A DNA stretch of 64,000 bases from assembly GCF_949987535.1 (NCBI RefSeq), contig NC_080078.1, positions 29,718,942 to 29,782,941 of the forward strand, written 5' to 3'. Shown one piece after another: positions 42,946 to 54,889 of this stretch. This stretch comes from Balaenoptera acutorostrata. Lineage: Eukaryota; Chordata; Mammalia; Artiodactyla; Balaenopteridae. Position numbers and translations under genes: made by a program. Within the stretch, counting starts at the first letter, position 1, and every line of letters begins with the position of its first letter. The notes under the pieces were generated by a model. That model did no database searches. It was not told where the DNA came from and saw only the letters and a program-made list of their open reading frames with translations.

Positions 42946-45656
42946 TCAGAGTCACATAGTTTTATAGGCAAGTTGTAATAATTTACCATAACTGTTCCAG
43001 AGTATAAAAATGAAACCTTCCTCTTCCCACCTCATTTTAATGAAGTTAGTGTTATCTTATGGGAGACAAAAACCCAAGGACAATACAAGAGGAAAGTTAG
43101 AAGCCCAACTGCAAACTTGAATGTAGATGTTACTAATATGTTTGTTAGTGAGTGAAGTTCAAAAATATGTTGAGACATAAGCTAAGAAAACATCATAACC
43201 AACTGGAAGTAATCTCTGGAACCCAAGGATGGTATTTAAGAACAGTGTACTAAGGTAGGCAATTTAAACTAGTTAATTCAGAACAGTCCTTCTGGTGGGA
43301 TATCTAATAATGTTTGTTAGACAGGATAGAGAAAATGGGGTATTGGAAATATCTGGATCAAAATCCAGGGGAAGACAGGAGAGTGACATCAACAAGGTGG
43401 CAGGCTAGGAATCTACAAATCCTCAGTCCTCCATGGAAACACTGAATATAGAACAACATATGAACCAAAGTAGCTTTGTGAGAACCCTAGAAACCAGTTA
43501 AGCAGCAGCAACAACCAAGTGACTGCCTGATTGATTGAGAAAAAGTCTCACTCTAAACAGCAGGAAATTTCATGGCATTTGTGCTTGCCCTCCACAGTAC
43601 AGTTTTGAAGAAGCCAGCCAGTTCCTGGCTCATCCCTTGGGAGGGAAGGAACGGAGTGGAACTTGCTTGCAATGTTCTGACTTGTTTGGGACCTGCCAGA
43701 GGGACAGGTCTCTCTTGACTTTTAGTGATGATGAGAATGGTGGCATAGTTTGGATAGCATGTGGGTGATTGCTGAAAGCAGGAGTGGGTGCTGCTGCCAG
43801 AGACAGCTGCAGGGAGGCTGCAGTCCTGCAGGTGACTGGGAGCAAGACTATGGACAGAGGAATACCATACTATATCTAAACCCCTGAGAAGAAGCAGGGG
43901 TGAAAGCTAGGGAAATTAGGACATTTAAAAGCAGCTGTGTCTACTGGGGATGTGGAGTTAAAGCACACACTCAGGCCCAGGGAAGATGCACCCGTAGAAA
44001 GTATTTGAGAGAACCCTGAGCTTTCATACCAGGTTGATTAGTGAAGGCCTTCCCCTGCACAGAGACAGTCTGCAAAGCATGGGAGAGGTGGATGTCTTTT
44101 CAAATGACCAGTTCCAACAAAAGATGACAAGACATACAAAGAAACAGTGAGATAGGGCCCATTCAGAGGAACACAGTAAATCTCCAGAAACTAACTCTCA
44201 AGAAACATAGGCCTCTTACTGACAGGCTTTAAAACAACTGTCTTAAATATGATCAATCAGATGAAGGAGAAGAAAGATGGCAGACAACTAAGTGAAATCA
44301 GGAAAACAATATATGAGAAAAATGAGAATATCAACAAAGAAGTAGAAATTACAGTAAACAAATTCTGGAGCTGAAAAATGCAATTTGTGCTGTCTTCAAG
44401 AGACTCACTTTAGATCTAAGGACACACATAGGTTGAAAGTGAAAGGATGGAAAAAAATATTCCATACAAATAGTAACCAAAAGAGAGCACACTTTCAATA
44501 ATGGATAGAACAACCAAAGAGAAGATCAATAAGGAAATAGAGAATTTGAACAACAAACACTGTAGATCAACCAGACCTAGCAGATATATACAGAACACTC
44601 CACCCAACAACAGCAGGGTATCCATTTTTCTCAAGTGTACATTGAACATTCTCCAGGATAGACCATATATTAGGCCATAGAACAAGTATTAATAAACCTC
44701 TGAAAATTGAAATCATACAAACTATTTTCCAATTACAATGGAAAGAAACTAGAAATAGCAGATGGAAAACTGGAAAAATCACAAACTGTACAAAATTAAA
44801 CAGCACACTCTTAAACACCCAATGGGTCAAAGAAGTCACAAAATAAATTAGAAAATATCTTGAGACAAATGAAAACAAAAACACAACACACCAAAACTAT
44901 GGAATTTAGAGAAAGCAGTGCTACTAAGGAAATGTACAGCTGTAAATCCTCACATTAAAAAAGGGCTCAAATCAACACCCTAACTTTACTCCTTAAGGAT
45001 CCTGGAAAAGAACAAATCAAACCCAAAGCTAGCAGAAGGAAGGAAATCATAAAGATTAGTGCAGAGATAAATGAAGTAGAGAGTAGAAAAACAAGAGAGA
45101 AAGTCAACAAAACCAAAAGTTGGTTTTTTGAAAAGATCAACAGAATTGACAAATCTTCAGCTAGATTGACTAGTAAGAAAAAAGAAGACTCAAGTAAGTA
45201 AAATCAGAAGTGAAATAGGGAACATTACAACTGATTTTTACAGAACCAAAAAGGATTATGAGAGAGTACTATGAACACTTGTGTGACAACAAATTGGACA
45301 ATCTAGATGAAATGGATAAATTCCCAGAAACATATTACCTGCCAAAACTGAATCATGAAGAAACAGAAATCTGAAAAGACCTATAACTAGCAAGCAAATT
45401 GAATCGGTAATCAAAAACCTCCCAACAAAGGAAAGCCCAGGACCAGATGGCTTCACTAGTGAATTCTACCAAGCATTTAGAGAATTGAAACCAAGGCTCC
45501 TCAAACTCGTACAAAAAACTGAAGAGGGAACATCTTCAAATCCATTTTATGAGGCCAGAATTATCTTGATACCAAAGCCAGACAAAGACACTTCAAGAAA
45601 ACTACAGAACAATATCCCTGATGCATATAGATGCAAAAATCATCAAAAAAAAAATA

Positions 45657-45973
45657 CAGTTGGCCCTCCATATCTATGATTTCCACATCCACAGATTCAA
45701 TCAACCACAGATTGAAAATATTTGAAAAAAAATCCAGAAAGTTCCAAAAGCAAAACTTGAATTTGCTGCATTCTGGCAACTATTTACATAGCATTTATAT
45801 TGTATTAGGTACTATAAGTAATCTAGAGATGATTTAAACTATACAGGAGAATGTACATAGGTTATATGCAAATATTATGTCATTTTATATAAGGGACTTT
45901 ATATAAGGGACTTTAGCATCCACAGATTTTCGTATCTGTGGAACCAATCCCCGTGGATACTGAGGAACAGCTG
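45657..45973 (-). mobile_element. MER2-like DNA transposon remnant (Tigger group)
   Basis: Inverted ends cagttggccctcc and the complement of tgaggaacagctg are bordered by TA at 45655-45656 and 45974-45975. Internal 'ctagagatgatttaaactat' and 'atatgcaaatattatgtca' match MER2. It is inserted in L1 sequence that resumes on the other side. A 19-base 'tatataagggacttta' stretch is duplicated within it. Confidence 0.75.
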
Positions 45974-46578
45974 TACTGGCAAACAGAATTCAATAGCACA
46001 TTAAAAGGATTATACACCATAACCAACTGGGTTTATTCCTGAAATGCAAGGATGGTTCAACATAGGAAAATCAATGTAATACACCACATTAAAAGAATGA
46101 AGGAAAAATAAAACATGACCATCTCAACTGATGTAGAGAAAGCATTTGACAAAATTCAACACCCTTTCATGATAAAAACACTCAACAAACTAAGAATAGA
46201 AGGAAACTACCTCAGCATAATAAAGGCCATATTTGACAAGCCCATAGATAACACCATATTCCATGGTAAAAGACTGAAAGCTTTTCCTCTAAGATCAGGA
46301 ACAAGACAAGGATGCCTACTTTTGCCACTTCAATTTAAAGTAGTATCAGAAGTCCTAGCCAGAACAATTAGGCAAGAAAAAGAAACAGAAAGCATCCAAA
46401 TTGGAAAGAAAGAAGTAAAGTTATCTCTGTTCTCAAATGACACAATCATATATACCTAAAAAACCATGTATATGTAGAAAACCCTAAAGCTTAAAAAAAT
46501 TAAAAAACCTATTAGAATTAGTAAACAAATTTGGCAAAGTTGCAGAATGTAAGTCAACACACAAAAATCAATTGTGTT

Positions 46579-46860
46579 GGGCTTCCCTGGTGGTGCAGTG
46601 GTTAAGAATCTGCCTGCCAATGCAGGGGACATGGGTTCAAGCCCTGGTCTGGGAAGATCCCACATGCCGTGGAGCGACTAAGCCCACGCACCACAACTAC
46701 TGAGCCTGCGCATCTGGAGCCTGTGCTCCGCAATGGGAGAGGCCACGACGGTGAGAGGCCTGCGCACCGCGATGAACAGTGGCCCCCACTCGCCACAACT
46801 GGAGAAAGCCCTCACACAGAAATGAAGACCCAACACAGCCAGAAATAAATATAAAAAAAA
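46579..46860 (+). repeat. CHR-family SINE
   Basis: Full length; perfect 16-base duplication aaaaatcaattgtgtt at 46563-46578 and 46861-46876; inserted in L1. Confidence 0.93.
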
Positions 46861-46929
46861 AAAAATCAATTGTGTTTCTATACACCAACAATGAGCATTC
46901 CAAAAAGGAAATTAACAAAATAATTCCAT

Positions 46930-47211
46930 GGGCTTCCCTGGTGGCACAGTGGTTGAGAATCTGCCTGCCAATGCAGGGGACACGGGTTCGAGCCCTGGTC
47001 TGGGAAGATCCCACATGCCGCGGAGCAGCTGGGCCTGTGAGCCACAACTACTGAGCCTGCATGTCTGGAGCCTGTGCTCCGCAACAAGAGAGGCCGCGGC
47101 AGTGAGAGGCCTACGCACCACGATGAAGAGTGGCCCCCGCTCGCCACAACTAGAGAAAGCCCTTGCACAGAAACGAAGACCCAACACAGCCAAAAAAAAA
47201 AAAAAAAAAAA
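46930..47211 (+). repeat. CHR-family SINE
   Basis: Full length; duplication aattccat (possibly a few bases longer) at 46922-46929 and 47212-47219; inserted in L1, 54 bases after the previous duplication. Confidence 0.92.
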
Positions 47212-48279
47212 AATTCCATTTACAATAACATCAAAAAGAATAAAATATTTAGGAATAAACTTAACCAAAGAGGTGAAAAACTTATACACTGAAAACTACA
47301 AAGCACTGCTGAAAGAAATTAAAGAAGATACAAATAAATGGAAAGATATCCCATGTTCATGGATTGAAAGACTTAATATCATTAAGATATTAATACTACT
47401 CAGTGATCTACAGATTTAACGCAATCTCTGTCAAAATCCCAATGGCTTTTTTTTTTGAAGAAATATAAAAACCTACCCTAAAATTCATACAGAATCTCAA
47501 GGGGGCCCCAAGTAGCCAAAGCAATCTTGAAAAAGAACAAAGTTAGTTAGAGGTCTCACACTTCCTGGTTTCAAAACTTTTAACATAAGCTACAGTAATC
47601 AAAACAGTGTGGTACTGGCATAAAGACAGACATATAGACCAAAGGAATAAAATAGCCCAGAAATAAACCCTTGCATATATGGTCAAATAATTTTTGACAA
47701 GGATGTCAAGACCATTCAATGGAGAAAGTACAATCTTTTCATCAAATGGTGCTGGGAAAATTGAATATCTACATGAAAGTAATGAAGTTGGACCCTTACC
47801 TTAACACCCTATAAAAACATTAGCTCAAAATGGATCAAATACATAAATATAAGAACTAAAACTATAAAACTCTTACAAAAAAACATAGGGGAAAAGCTTC
47901 ATGACATTGGATTTGGCATTGATTTCTTGGATATGACACCAAAGGCACAAGCAATAAAAGAATAAATAGACCAATTGGACTTCATCAAAATTAAAAACTT
48001 CTGTGCATGAAATGACACAATCAACAGAGTATAAAGGCAACCTATGGAATGGGAGAAAATATTTGCAAATGAAGTAACTGACAAAGGATTAGTCTCCAAA
48101 ATATACAAACAGCTCATGCAGCTCAATATCAAAAAAAACCAAACAACCCAGTCAAAAAATGGGCAGAAGACCTAAATAGACATTTCTCCAAAGAAGACAT
48201 ACAGATGGCCAACAAACACATGAAAAGATGCTAAACATCACTAATTATTAGAGAAATGCTCATCAAAACTACAATGAGG

Positions 48280-48579
48280 GGGCTTCCCTGGTGGCACAGT
48301 GGTTGAGAATCTGCCTGCCAATGCAGGGGACACGGGTTCGAGCCCTGGTCTGGGAAGATCCCACATGCTGCGGAGCAACTGGGCCCATGAACCACAACTA
48401 CTGAGCCTGTGCGTCTGGAGCCTGTGCTCCGCAACAAAAGAGGCCGTGACAGTGAGAGGCCCACGCACCGCGATGAACAGTGGTCCCTGCTCGCCACAAC
48501 TAGAGAAAGCCCTCGCACAGAAACAAAGACCCAACACAGCCATAAATAAATAAATAAATTAATTAATTAAAAAAAAAAA
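48280..48579 (+). repeat. CHR-family SINE
   Basis: Full length; perfect 15-base duplication aaaactacaatgagg at 48265-48279 and 48580-48594; inserted in L1. Confidence 0.93.
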
Positions 48580-48639
48580 AAAACTACAATGAGGTATCAC
48601 CTCACACCAGTCAGAATGGCTACCATCAAAAAATCTACA

Positions 48640-48901
48640 GGGCTTCCCTGGTGGCACAGTGGTTGAGAATCTGCCTGCCAATGCAGGGGACATGGGTTCG
48701 AGCCCTGGTCTGGGAGGATCCCACATGCCGCGGAGCAACTAGGCCCGTGAGCCACAATTACTGAGCCTGCGCGTCTGGAGCCTGTGCTCCGCAACAAGAG
48801 AGGCCACGATAATGAGAGGCCCGGCACCGTGATGAAGAGTGGCCCCCGCTTGCCGCAGCTAGAGAAAGCCCTCGCACAGAAACGAAGACCCAACACAGCC
48901 A

Positions 48902-48940
<39 letters not shown>

Positions 48941-48956
48941 ACCCAAAAGTTAAAAA
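48640..48956 (+). repeat. CHR-family SINE
   Basis: Full length with a long (AAAT)n tail; duplication aaaaaatctaca at 48628-48639 and 48957-48968; inserted in L1 61 bases after the previous one. Confidence 0.92.
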
Positions 48957-49744
48957 AAAAAATCTACAAACAATAAATGCTGGAGAGAGGGTGTGGAGAA
49001 AAGGGAACCCTCCTACACTGTTGGTAGGAATGTAAATTGGTACAGCCACTATGGAGAACAGTATGGAGGTGCCTCAAAAAACTAAAAATAGAACTACCAT
49101 ACGACCCAGCAATCCCACTACTGGGCATATACCCAGAGAAAACCATAATTCAAAAAGATGCATGCACCCCAGTGTTCACTGCAGGACTGTTTACAATAGC
49201 CAGGACATGGAAGCAACCTAAATGTCCCTCAACAGGAATGGATAAAGAAGATGTGGTACATATATACCATGGAATATTATTCAGCCATAAAAAGGAATGA
49301 AATTGGGTCATTTGTAGAAACATGGATGGACCTAAAGACTGTCATACAGAGTGAAGTAAGTCAGAAAGAGAAAAGCAAATATCATATATTAACGCATATA
49401 TGTGGAATCTGAAAAAATTGGTACAGACAATCTTATTTACAAAGCAGAAACAGAGGCACAGACGTAGAGAACAAATGTATGGATACCAAGGGGGAAGCGG
49501 GGGGATGAATTGGGAGATTGGGATTGACATATATACACTATTGATACTATGTATAAAATAGATAACTAATGAGAACCTACTGTATAGTACAGGGAACTCT
49601 ACTCAGTGCTCTGTGGTGACCTAAATGAGAAGGAAATCCAAAAAAGAGGGGATATATGTATACATATAGCTGATTCACTTTGCTGTAAAGTATAAACAAA
49701 CACAATATTGTAAAGCAACTATACTCTGATAAAAAAAAAAAAAA

Positions 49745-50600
49745 ATTGGTCAAAGGACTTGAATAGACATTCCTCCAAAGAAGATATACAAATGACCAAC
49801 AAGTACATGAGAAGATGCTCGATATCACCAATCATTAGGGAAATGTGAATCAAAACCACAATGATATATAAACTCACACCCATTAGGGTGGCTACTATCA
49901 AAAAATTAGAAAATAGTGTTAGCAAGGATGTGAAGAAATTGGAACCATCATGCACTGTTGGTGGCAATGTAAAATGGTGTAGCCAATATGGAAAACAGCA
50001 TGGCAGTTCCTCAAAAAAATTAAAAATAAAATTACCATATGATCCAGTCATTCCACTTCTGGGTATATAACCCAAAAGAATTGAAAGCAGGATCTCAAAG
50101 ATATTTATACACCCATCACAGCATCATTATTCACAACAGCCAAAAGTTATAAGCAACCCAGGTGACCATCAGCAATTGAATAGATAAGCAAAATATGTAT
50201 ATACATACAATGGAATATCATTCAGCCTTAAAAAGGAAATTCTGACACAAGCTACAACATGAATGAACTTTGAGAACATTATGCTAAGTGAAATAAGCCA
50301 GTCACAAAAAGACCAATGCTGTATGATTCCCCTTCTATGAGGTACCTAAAGTTGTCAAATTCAGAAAGACAGAACACAGAATGATGGTTGCCATGAGCTG
50401 GTCTAAGAGGATAATAGGAGTTGTTTAATGGGGACAGAGTTTCAATTTTGCAAGATGAAAAGCGTTCTGGAGAATAGATGGTGGTGATGGTTGCACAACA
50501 AAGTGAAAGTACTTAACACTACTGACCTGTGCACTTATTAAGATGGTCAATTTTTTTGTTATGTATATTTTGCCACAACTAAGAATTTTTTAATTAAAAA
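49745..50600 (+). repeat. Old L1M 3' end
   Basis: 'gtcaaaggacttgaatagac', 'ctgggtatataacccaaaag' and 'gcacttattaagatggtcaa' are an older L1 3' region, following directly on the A tail of the preceding L1. Confidence 0.7.
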
Positions 50601-50806
50601 ATTTTTACTGAGCACCTACTTCATATGCTAGGCATGGTGATACAACTCTAAATACTGAACTTATAACCGCTGTAATTATAAAAAACGAACACACTTAAGG
50701 AGACAAAATTCTAAGAGCAAGAACCAGCATAGTCAGACAATAGACACAAACCCACAGGAATTCAGAAATGGGTTTATCCAACACAGACCGTAAATTTTGG
50801 CAGGGA

Positions 50807-51891
50807 TTACAAGCAGCTCATGCAGCTCAATATCAAAAAAACAAACAACTCAATCCAAAATTGGGAAGAAGACCTAAATAGACATTTCTCCAAAGAAGAT
50901 ACACAGATTGCCAAAAACACATGAAAGAATGCTCAACATCATTAATCATTAGAGAAATGCAAATCAAAACTACAATGAGATATCACCTCACGCCAGTCAG
51001 AATGGCCATCATCAAAAAATCTACAAACAATAAATGCTGGAGAGGGTGTGGAGAAAAGGGAACCCTCTTGCACTGTTGGTGGGAATGTAAATTGATACAG
51101 CCACTATGGAGAACAGTATGGAGGTTACTTAAAACACTAAAAATAGAACTACCATATGACCCAGCAACCCACTACTGGGCATATACCCTGAGAAAACCAT
51201 CATTCAAAAAGAGAAATGTACCACAGTGTTCACTGCAGCACTATTTACAATAGCCAAGAGATGGAAGCAACCTACGTGTCCATCGACAGATGAATGGATA
51301 AAGAAGATGTGGCACATATATACAATGGAATATTAAAGGAATATTTAATATTCCATTGTATATATGGAATATAAAATGAAACCAAAAGGAACCATAAAAG
51401 GAAATGAAATTGAGTTATTTGTAGTGAGGTGGATGGACCTAGAGTCTGTCATACAGAGTGAAGTAAGTCAGAAAGAGAAAAACAAATACCGTATGCTAAC
51501 ACATATATATGGAATCTAAAAAAAAAAAAAAAAAAGTCATGAAGAACCTAGGGGCAGGATGGGAATAAAGACGTAGACCTACTAGAGAATGGACTTGAGG
51601 ACACGGGGAGGGGGAAGGGTAAGCTGGGACAAAGTGAGAGAGTGGCATGGACATATACTCTACCAAATGTAGAATAGATAGCTAGTGGGAAGCAGCCACA
51701 TAGCACAGGGAGATCAGCTCGGTGCTTTGTGACCACCTAGAGGGGTGGGATAGGGAGGGTGGGAGGGAGGGAGAGGCAAGAGGGAAGAGATATGGGAATA
51801 TATGTATATGTATAGCTGATTCACTTTGTTATAAAGTAGAAACTAACACACCATTGTAAAGCAATTATACTCCAATAAAGATATTAAAAAA
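50807..51891 (+). repeat. 5'-truncated L1 with perfect target duplication
   Basis: It runs from 'ttacaagcagctcatgcagc' to 'ctccaataaagatatta' plus A tail. A perfect 15-base duplication aaattttggcaggga is at 50792-50806 and 51892-51906. It carries an unusual 20-base-pair inverted repeat at 51315-51366. Confidence 0.9.
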
Positions 51892-51906
51892 AAATTTTGG
51901 CAGGGA

Positions 51907-52249
51907 ACTAGGAATTTTTAAAAATATAATATCATATCTGGAAAGAACCAAAGATATTATCAACAGATGACAGAAAAGGCATTTAATAAGATTGTCTAAT
52001 GCTCATATTTTCTTTTTTAAAAATTCTCTTAGCAAATGAGGGCTAGGAGGGACCTTCCTTAACCTGGTAACTTGAGGTATTTGGTATCCAGCCTTTAACA
52101 TCACAGTTGATGGAGAAACATCAGAAGCAGTCCCTTTAATGTCTGCAAGGAGATAGACACTCTTTCTCTCTGCTTCTATTATGTATTGTATTGATGACCC
52201 CATCACACTCAGTAAGACCAGAAAAAGAAATGAAGTACAGAGATTAAAA
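51907..52249 (+). repeat. L1M ORF2 remnant
   Basis: 'aaaaggcatttaataagatt', 'gggaccttccttaacctggt' and 'cactcagtaagaccagaaaa' follow the order of L1 reverse transcriptase sequence, heavily mutated. Confidence 0.55.
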
Positions 52250-52260
52250 CTCACCTGCTG

Positions 52261-52582
52261 GGACTTCCCTGGTGGCACAGTGGTTAAGTATCTGCCTGCC
52301 AATGCAGGGGACATGGGTTCGAGCCCTGGTCTGGGAAGATCTCACATGCCACGGAGCAACTAAGCCCACGAGCCACAACTACTGAAGCCTGTGTGCCACA
52401 ACTACTGAAGCCCGCGCACCTAGAGCCCGTGCTCCACAACAAAGAGAAGCCACTGCAATGAGAACCCCTCTCACCGCAACAAAGAGTAGCCCCCGCTCGA
52501 TGCAACTAGAGAAAGCCCGCGCATAGCAACGAAGACCCAACACAGCCAAAAATTAATAAATTTAAAAAAAAACAAAAAAAAC
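52261..52582 (+). repeat. CHR-family SINE (older variant)
   Basis: Starts 'ggacttccctggtggcacag' and carries the duplicated 'cacaactactgaagcc' unit. Duplication ctcacctgctg at 52250-52260 and 52583-52593. Confidence 0.9.
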
Positions 52583-52593
52583 CTCACCTGCTG

Positions 52594-53048
52594 ATAGTGT
52601 GCCTTGCCCAGAGAGGTGCCAAGGGTCTTCCTGGGTCTGTGACTCCTAAGTTGAAGAGGTTCCTGCTTCAGTGTGAGCTGGATATCCAAGGGGTAAGGCT
52701 GGCTCCTTCTGAAAGTGCAGAGAAGTCATTCAGATGTCACCAAATGTTCTGGAAACATCTGAATGTCCCTGCTGCTTTCATGACCTGGATACCCTCTCTT
52801 CATCAGGACTCAGCCCCTGAACTCCCCTCTACCCCCAACTTTGGGTGCACCCTCCATGCTCCCAAAGCATCACGTGCTGGGGTTCAGCCCTCTCCCAGGC
52901 CGGGAACTCCTGGGGTGGGGGTGAGGGCACGTCTCACAAGTGCAGGGAACCATCTAACCATACCCACTGCTCTTCCAGAGGGGGAGATGTCCTTTTAATG
53001 AGGGCCACTAGAGGCCCGACCCTGCTGGGCCTACAGCATGCCAGGGGC
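52594..53048. other. Single-copy GC-rich sequence, nothing recognised
   Basis: No named repeat and no exon with splice signals that I trust. It leads into the TATA-like element and the possible terminal exon. Confidence 0.4.
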
Positions 53049-53056
53049 TATAAAAG
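53049..53056 (+). promoter_or_regulatory. TATA-box-like element TATAAAAG
   Basis: TATAAAAGG stands in GC-rich single-copy sequence about 100 bases before the acceptor at 53151. A start site would fall near 53080. No coding frame of note follows, so it may be fortuitous or drive a short or alternative 3' transcript. Confidence 0.25.
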
Positions 53057-53151
53057 GGGCCCTCAGCTTGCTTCCAGGACACAGAGGGAGCTCCCTGTCC
53101 TCTGGGCCTACAGCAAAGCCTTACTCCTCTTCTCTTCTTTTTTCGTTGCAG

Positions 53152-53856
53152 TTTGAGATTTTGCCTGAGCCAGCACCAGTCTGCCAAAGATTTCAGACTC
53201 CCTCTCCTTCTACCACAATCCCATCTCATCAGCAAGGTCAAGATTCCTGTCTGGGGCAGAACAAGCAGCACGAAATGCCAAGAAGCTCAGAGAAGACCAG
53301 GAAGGATACAGATCCAGGAAAGAAGGGCTGTTAGGCGTTGATTTCAGAGTGCTTCTGGGGGCAGTAGAGCCCACACTGGTCTGGATAAGGCTCCACCTCC
53401 CTCAACACCTGCCCTGTAATTCCAGGAGGCAGCCTGGCCCGCTGGGCCCAGCTCTGGAGAGCAGACGCCGCTCCAGCAACTGTTCTGCCTGAGATATTTA
53501 GTCACTCGCCAGCTGCTGTTTCGGAAGCCTCTGCTCTATGAGCCAGGCTGCCCCGGGTCTCCTAGCTTGGGATTGGCTTCCCCTGCCCTCTTCAGGGTCT
53601 CCCCTGAGGCATGAGGTTCCTTGAGGGGAAACTGATGGTCCGAAATCCCTTAACCACAAGCCTGGTTGGGTGCTTCCCTCTTTGGGGTAGAGCCTGACTC
53701 TAAGACTGAATGCTCCAGGGGGCCGGTTTCCACAGGTGTGTGCTCTGTGCACGCAGACCCCAAGAGTACAGCCCTAAAAGTCATTCACTTTCTTTGGGGG
53801 GAGGCTTTTCCCTTGAGTTTTCAACTGAAAAAATAAAGCAGGCGGATTCCAAGAAC
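53152..53856 (+). other. Possible terminal exon: immediate stop plus 3' UTR of the LLTP gene
   Basis: A good acceptor (pyrimidine tract then TTGCAG, ending 53151) opens this stretch. Spliced to the phase-1 donor at 42113 it gives one Val codon and then TGA (53154-53156), so nearly all of it would be 3' untranslated. AATAAA lies at 53832-53837 and a G/T-rich stretch follows around 53895-53930, as expected downstream of a cleavage site. The end coordinate is a guess about 20 bases after the signal. The intron would be about 11 kb and full of L1 and SINE sequence. The alternative is that this belongs to another transcript or to none. Confidence 0.4.
53832..53837 (+). promoter_or_regulatory. Polyadenylation signal AATAAA
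   Basis: A canonical hexamer in non-repeat sequence is followed 60-100 bases later by a G/T-rich run. It would serve the proposed terminal exon starting at 53152. Confidence 0.45.
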
Positions 53857-54289
53857 GTGTCCATTAGATTGCTGGGGTCAGCCATGCACTGGAGAGGTTG
53901 GGGGTGGGGGGGTGTTGGGTGGCTGTGAAACCTGCCCACCAGTAGGGGGTCCCCAGGGCCCTCTCTACACCAAGTCCAGAGTCCAGAGCAAAGGGTGAAG
54001 CGTCAGCCATGAAGCATGGGGCCACCAGAGGGCCAGACACCAGACTGTCCCTGGCCTCCCCACACGTAAATGCCTGGCACACAGCAGATGCTCAGTGAAG
54101 TTTAGAAGAAGGAGCTCTAGAGAGTTTTAGAGTTTTTAGGAGTGAATGGGAATCGGGGAGCCGGTCCTGCTCATTCCCACACTCTGGAGGGAAGGGGGAG
54201 GGGAGGGCTGTCGTGATTGATTGAGCAGGTGCCATGTTGCCATGGTTACAACCAGCCGATCCCAGAGTGCAGGCACTGCTCTTTGAAAG

Positions 54290-54420
54290 ACGTTTGCTCT
54301 TCTCTCAGACTTTATAACCCAATGAGGAGTGGGCGATCCCCATGTAATAGAAGCAGCAGGCTCAGAGAGCCCAGGGGATGTACCCAAGGTCACACAACTA
54401 GCAGAGGGCCAGGCTGGCGC
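54290..54420 (+). repeat. MIR remnant
   Basis: 'taacccaatgaggagtgggc', 'ggctcagagagcccagggga' and 'cccaaggtcacacaactagc' identify MIR. Confidence 0.6.
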
Positions 54421-54486
54421 TGATCCCCAAAGCTGCCCAACAACAACCATCTGCCTTCTACTTTCTCAACAGCATTGTGCCATCTA

Positions 54487-54858
54487 TAGGCACACCTTGT
54501 TTTATTGCACTTTGCAGATGTTGCATTTTTGTTTTCGTTTTTACAAATTGAACGTTTGTGGCAACCCTGCGTCAAGGAAATCTATCAGTGCCATTTTTCA
54601 CAGAGCACTGCTCACTTCGTGTCTGTGTCACATTTTGGTAATTCTCACACTATTTCAGACGTTTTCATTATTATAATATGTGGTATGGTTTAATTAAGGT
54701 ATGTACATTGTTTTTTTTAGAAGCAATGCTATTGCACACTTAATAGACTACAGTATAGTATAAACATAACTTAGACGCAGTGGGAAACCAAAAAGTTCAC
54801 GTGACTTGCTTTATTGCAGTGGTCTGGAACTGAACCCCATATCTCTGAGGTGTGCCTG
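54487..54858 (-). mobile_element. Short non-autonomous Tigger1-type DNA transposon
   Basis: The two ends are near-perfect inverted repeats (taggcacaccttg and gaggtgtgcctg), each bordered by TA (54485-54486 and 54859-54860), the mariner/Tigger target. The interior shows 'gaacgtttgtggcaaccctg' and 'ggtctggaactgaacccc', matching only the two ends of Tigger1. The transposase region is deleted. Confidence 0.8.
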
Positions 54859-54889
54859 TAGTCTGCCATTTACTTTAAGAAAGAGTCAA

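Larger units (their letters stand above)
43260..49740 (+). repeat. Decayed near-full-length L1 with five nested insertions
   Basis: A + strand L1 or a stack of two closely related L1s: 5' region near 43380, endonuclease part 44340-44900, reverse transcriptase 45400-46460, ORF2 C-terminus 47217-48240, and 3' UTR to an A tail at 49740. The reverse transcriptase piece at 46115-46459 keeps AFDKI but has SNDT in place of the catalytic FADD, and many stops separate the pieces, so it is dead. MER2 (45657) and four CHR SINEs interrupt it. Confidence 0.75.

Noticed and set aside
46115..46459. Reverse transcriptase coding region as a live element
   Set aside because: The catalytic FADD position is changed and stops and insertions break ORF2. 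It is an old L1 fossil.
46579..48956. tRNA genes or a CRISPR-like array suggested by four similar spaced units
   Set aside because: The units are 280-320-base SINEs with target duplications in L1. Their heads are decayed tRNA relics, and the spacing is insertional, not array-like.
53274..53333. Short open frame (about 19 codons) after the TATA-like element
   Set aside because: Too short, no conservation evidence, and it lies in the proposed 3' UTR.
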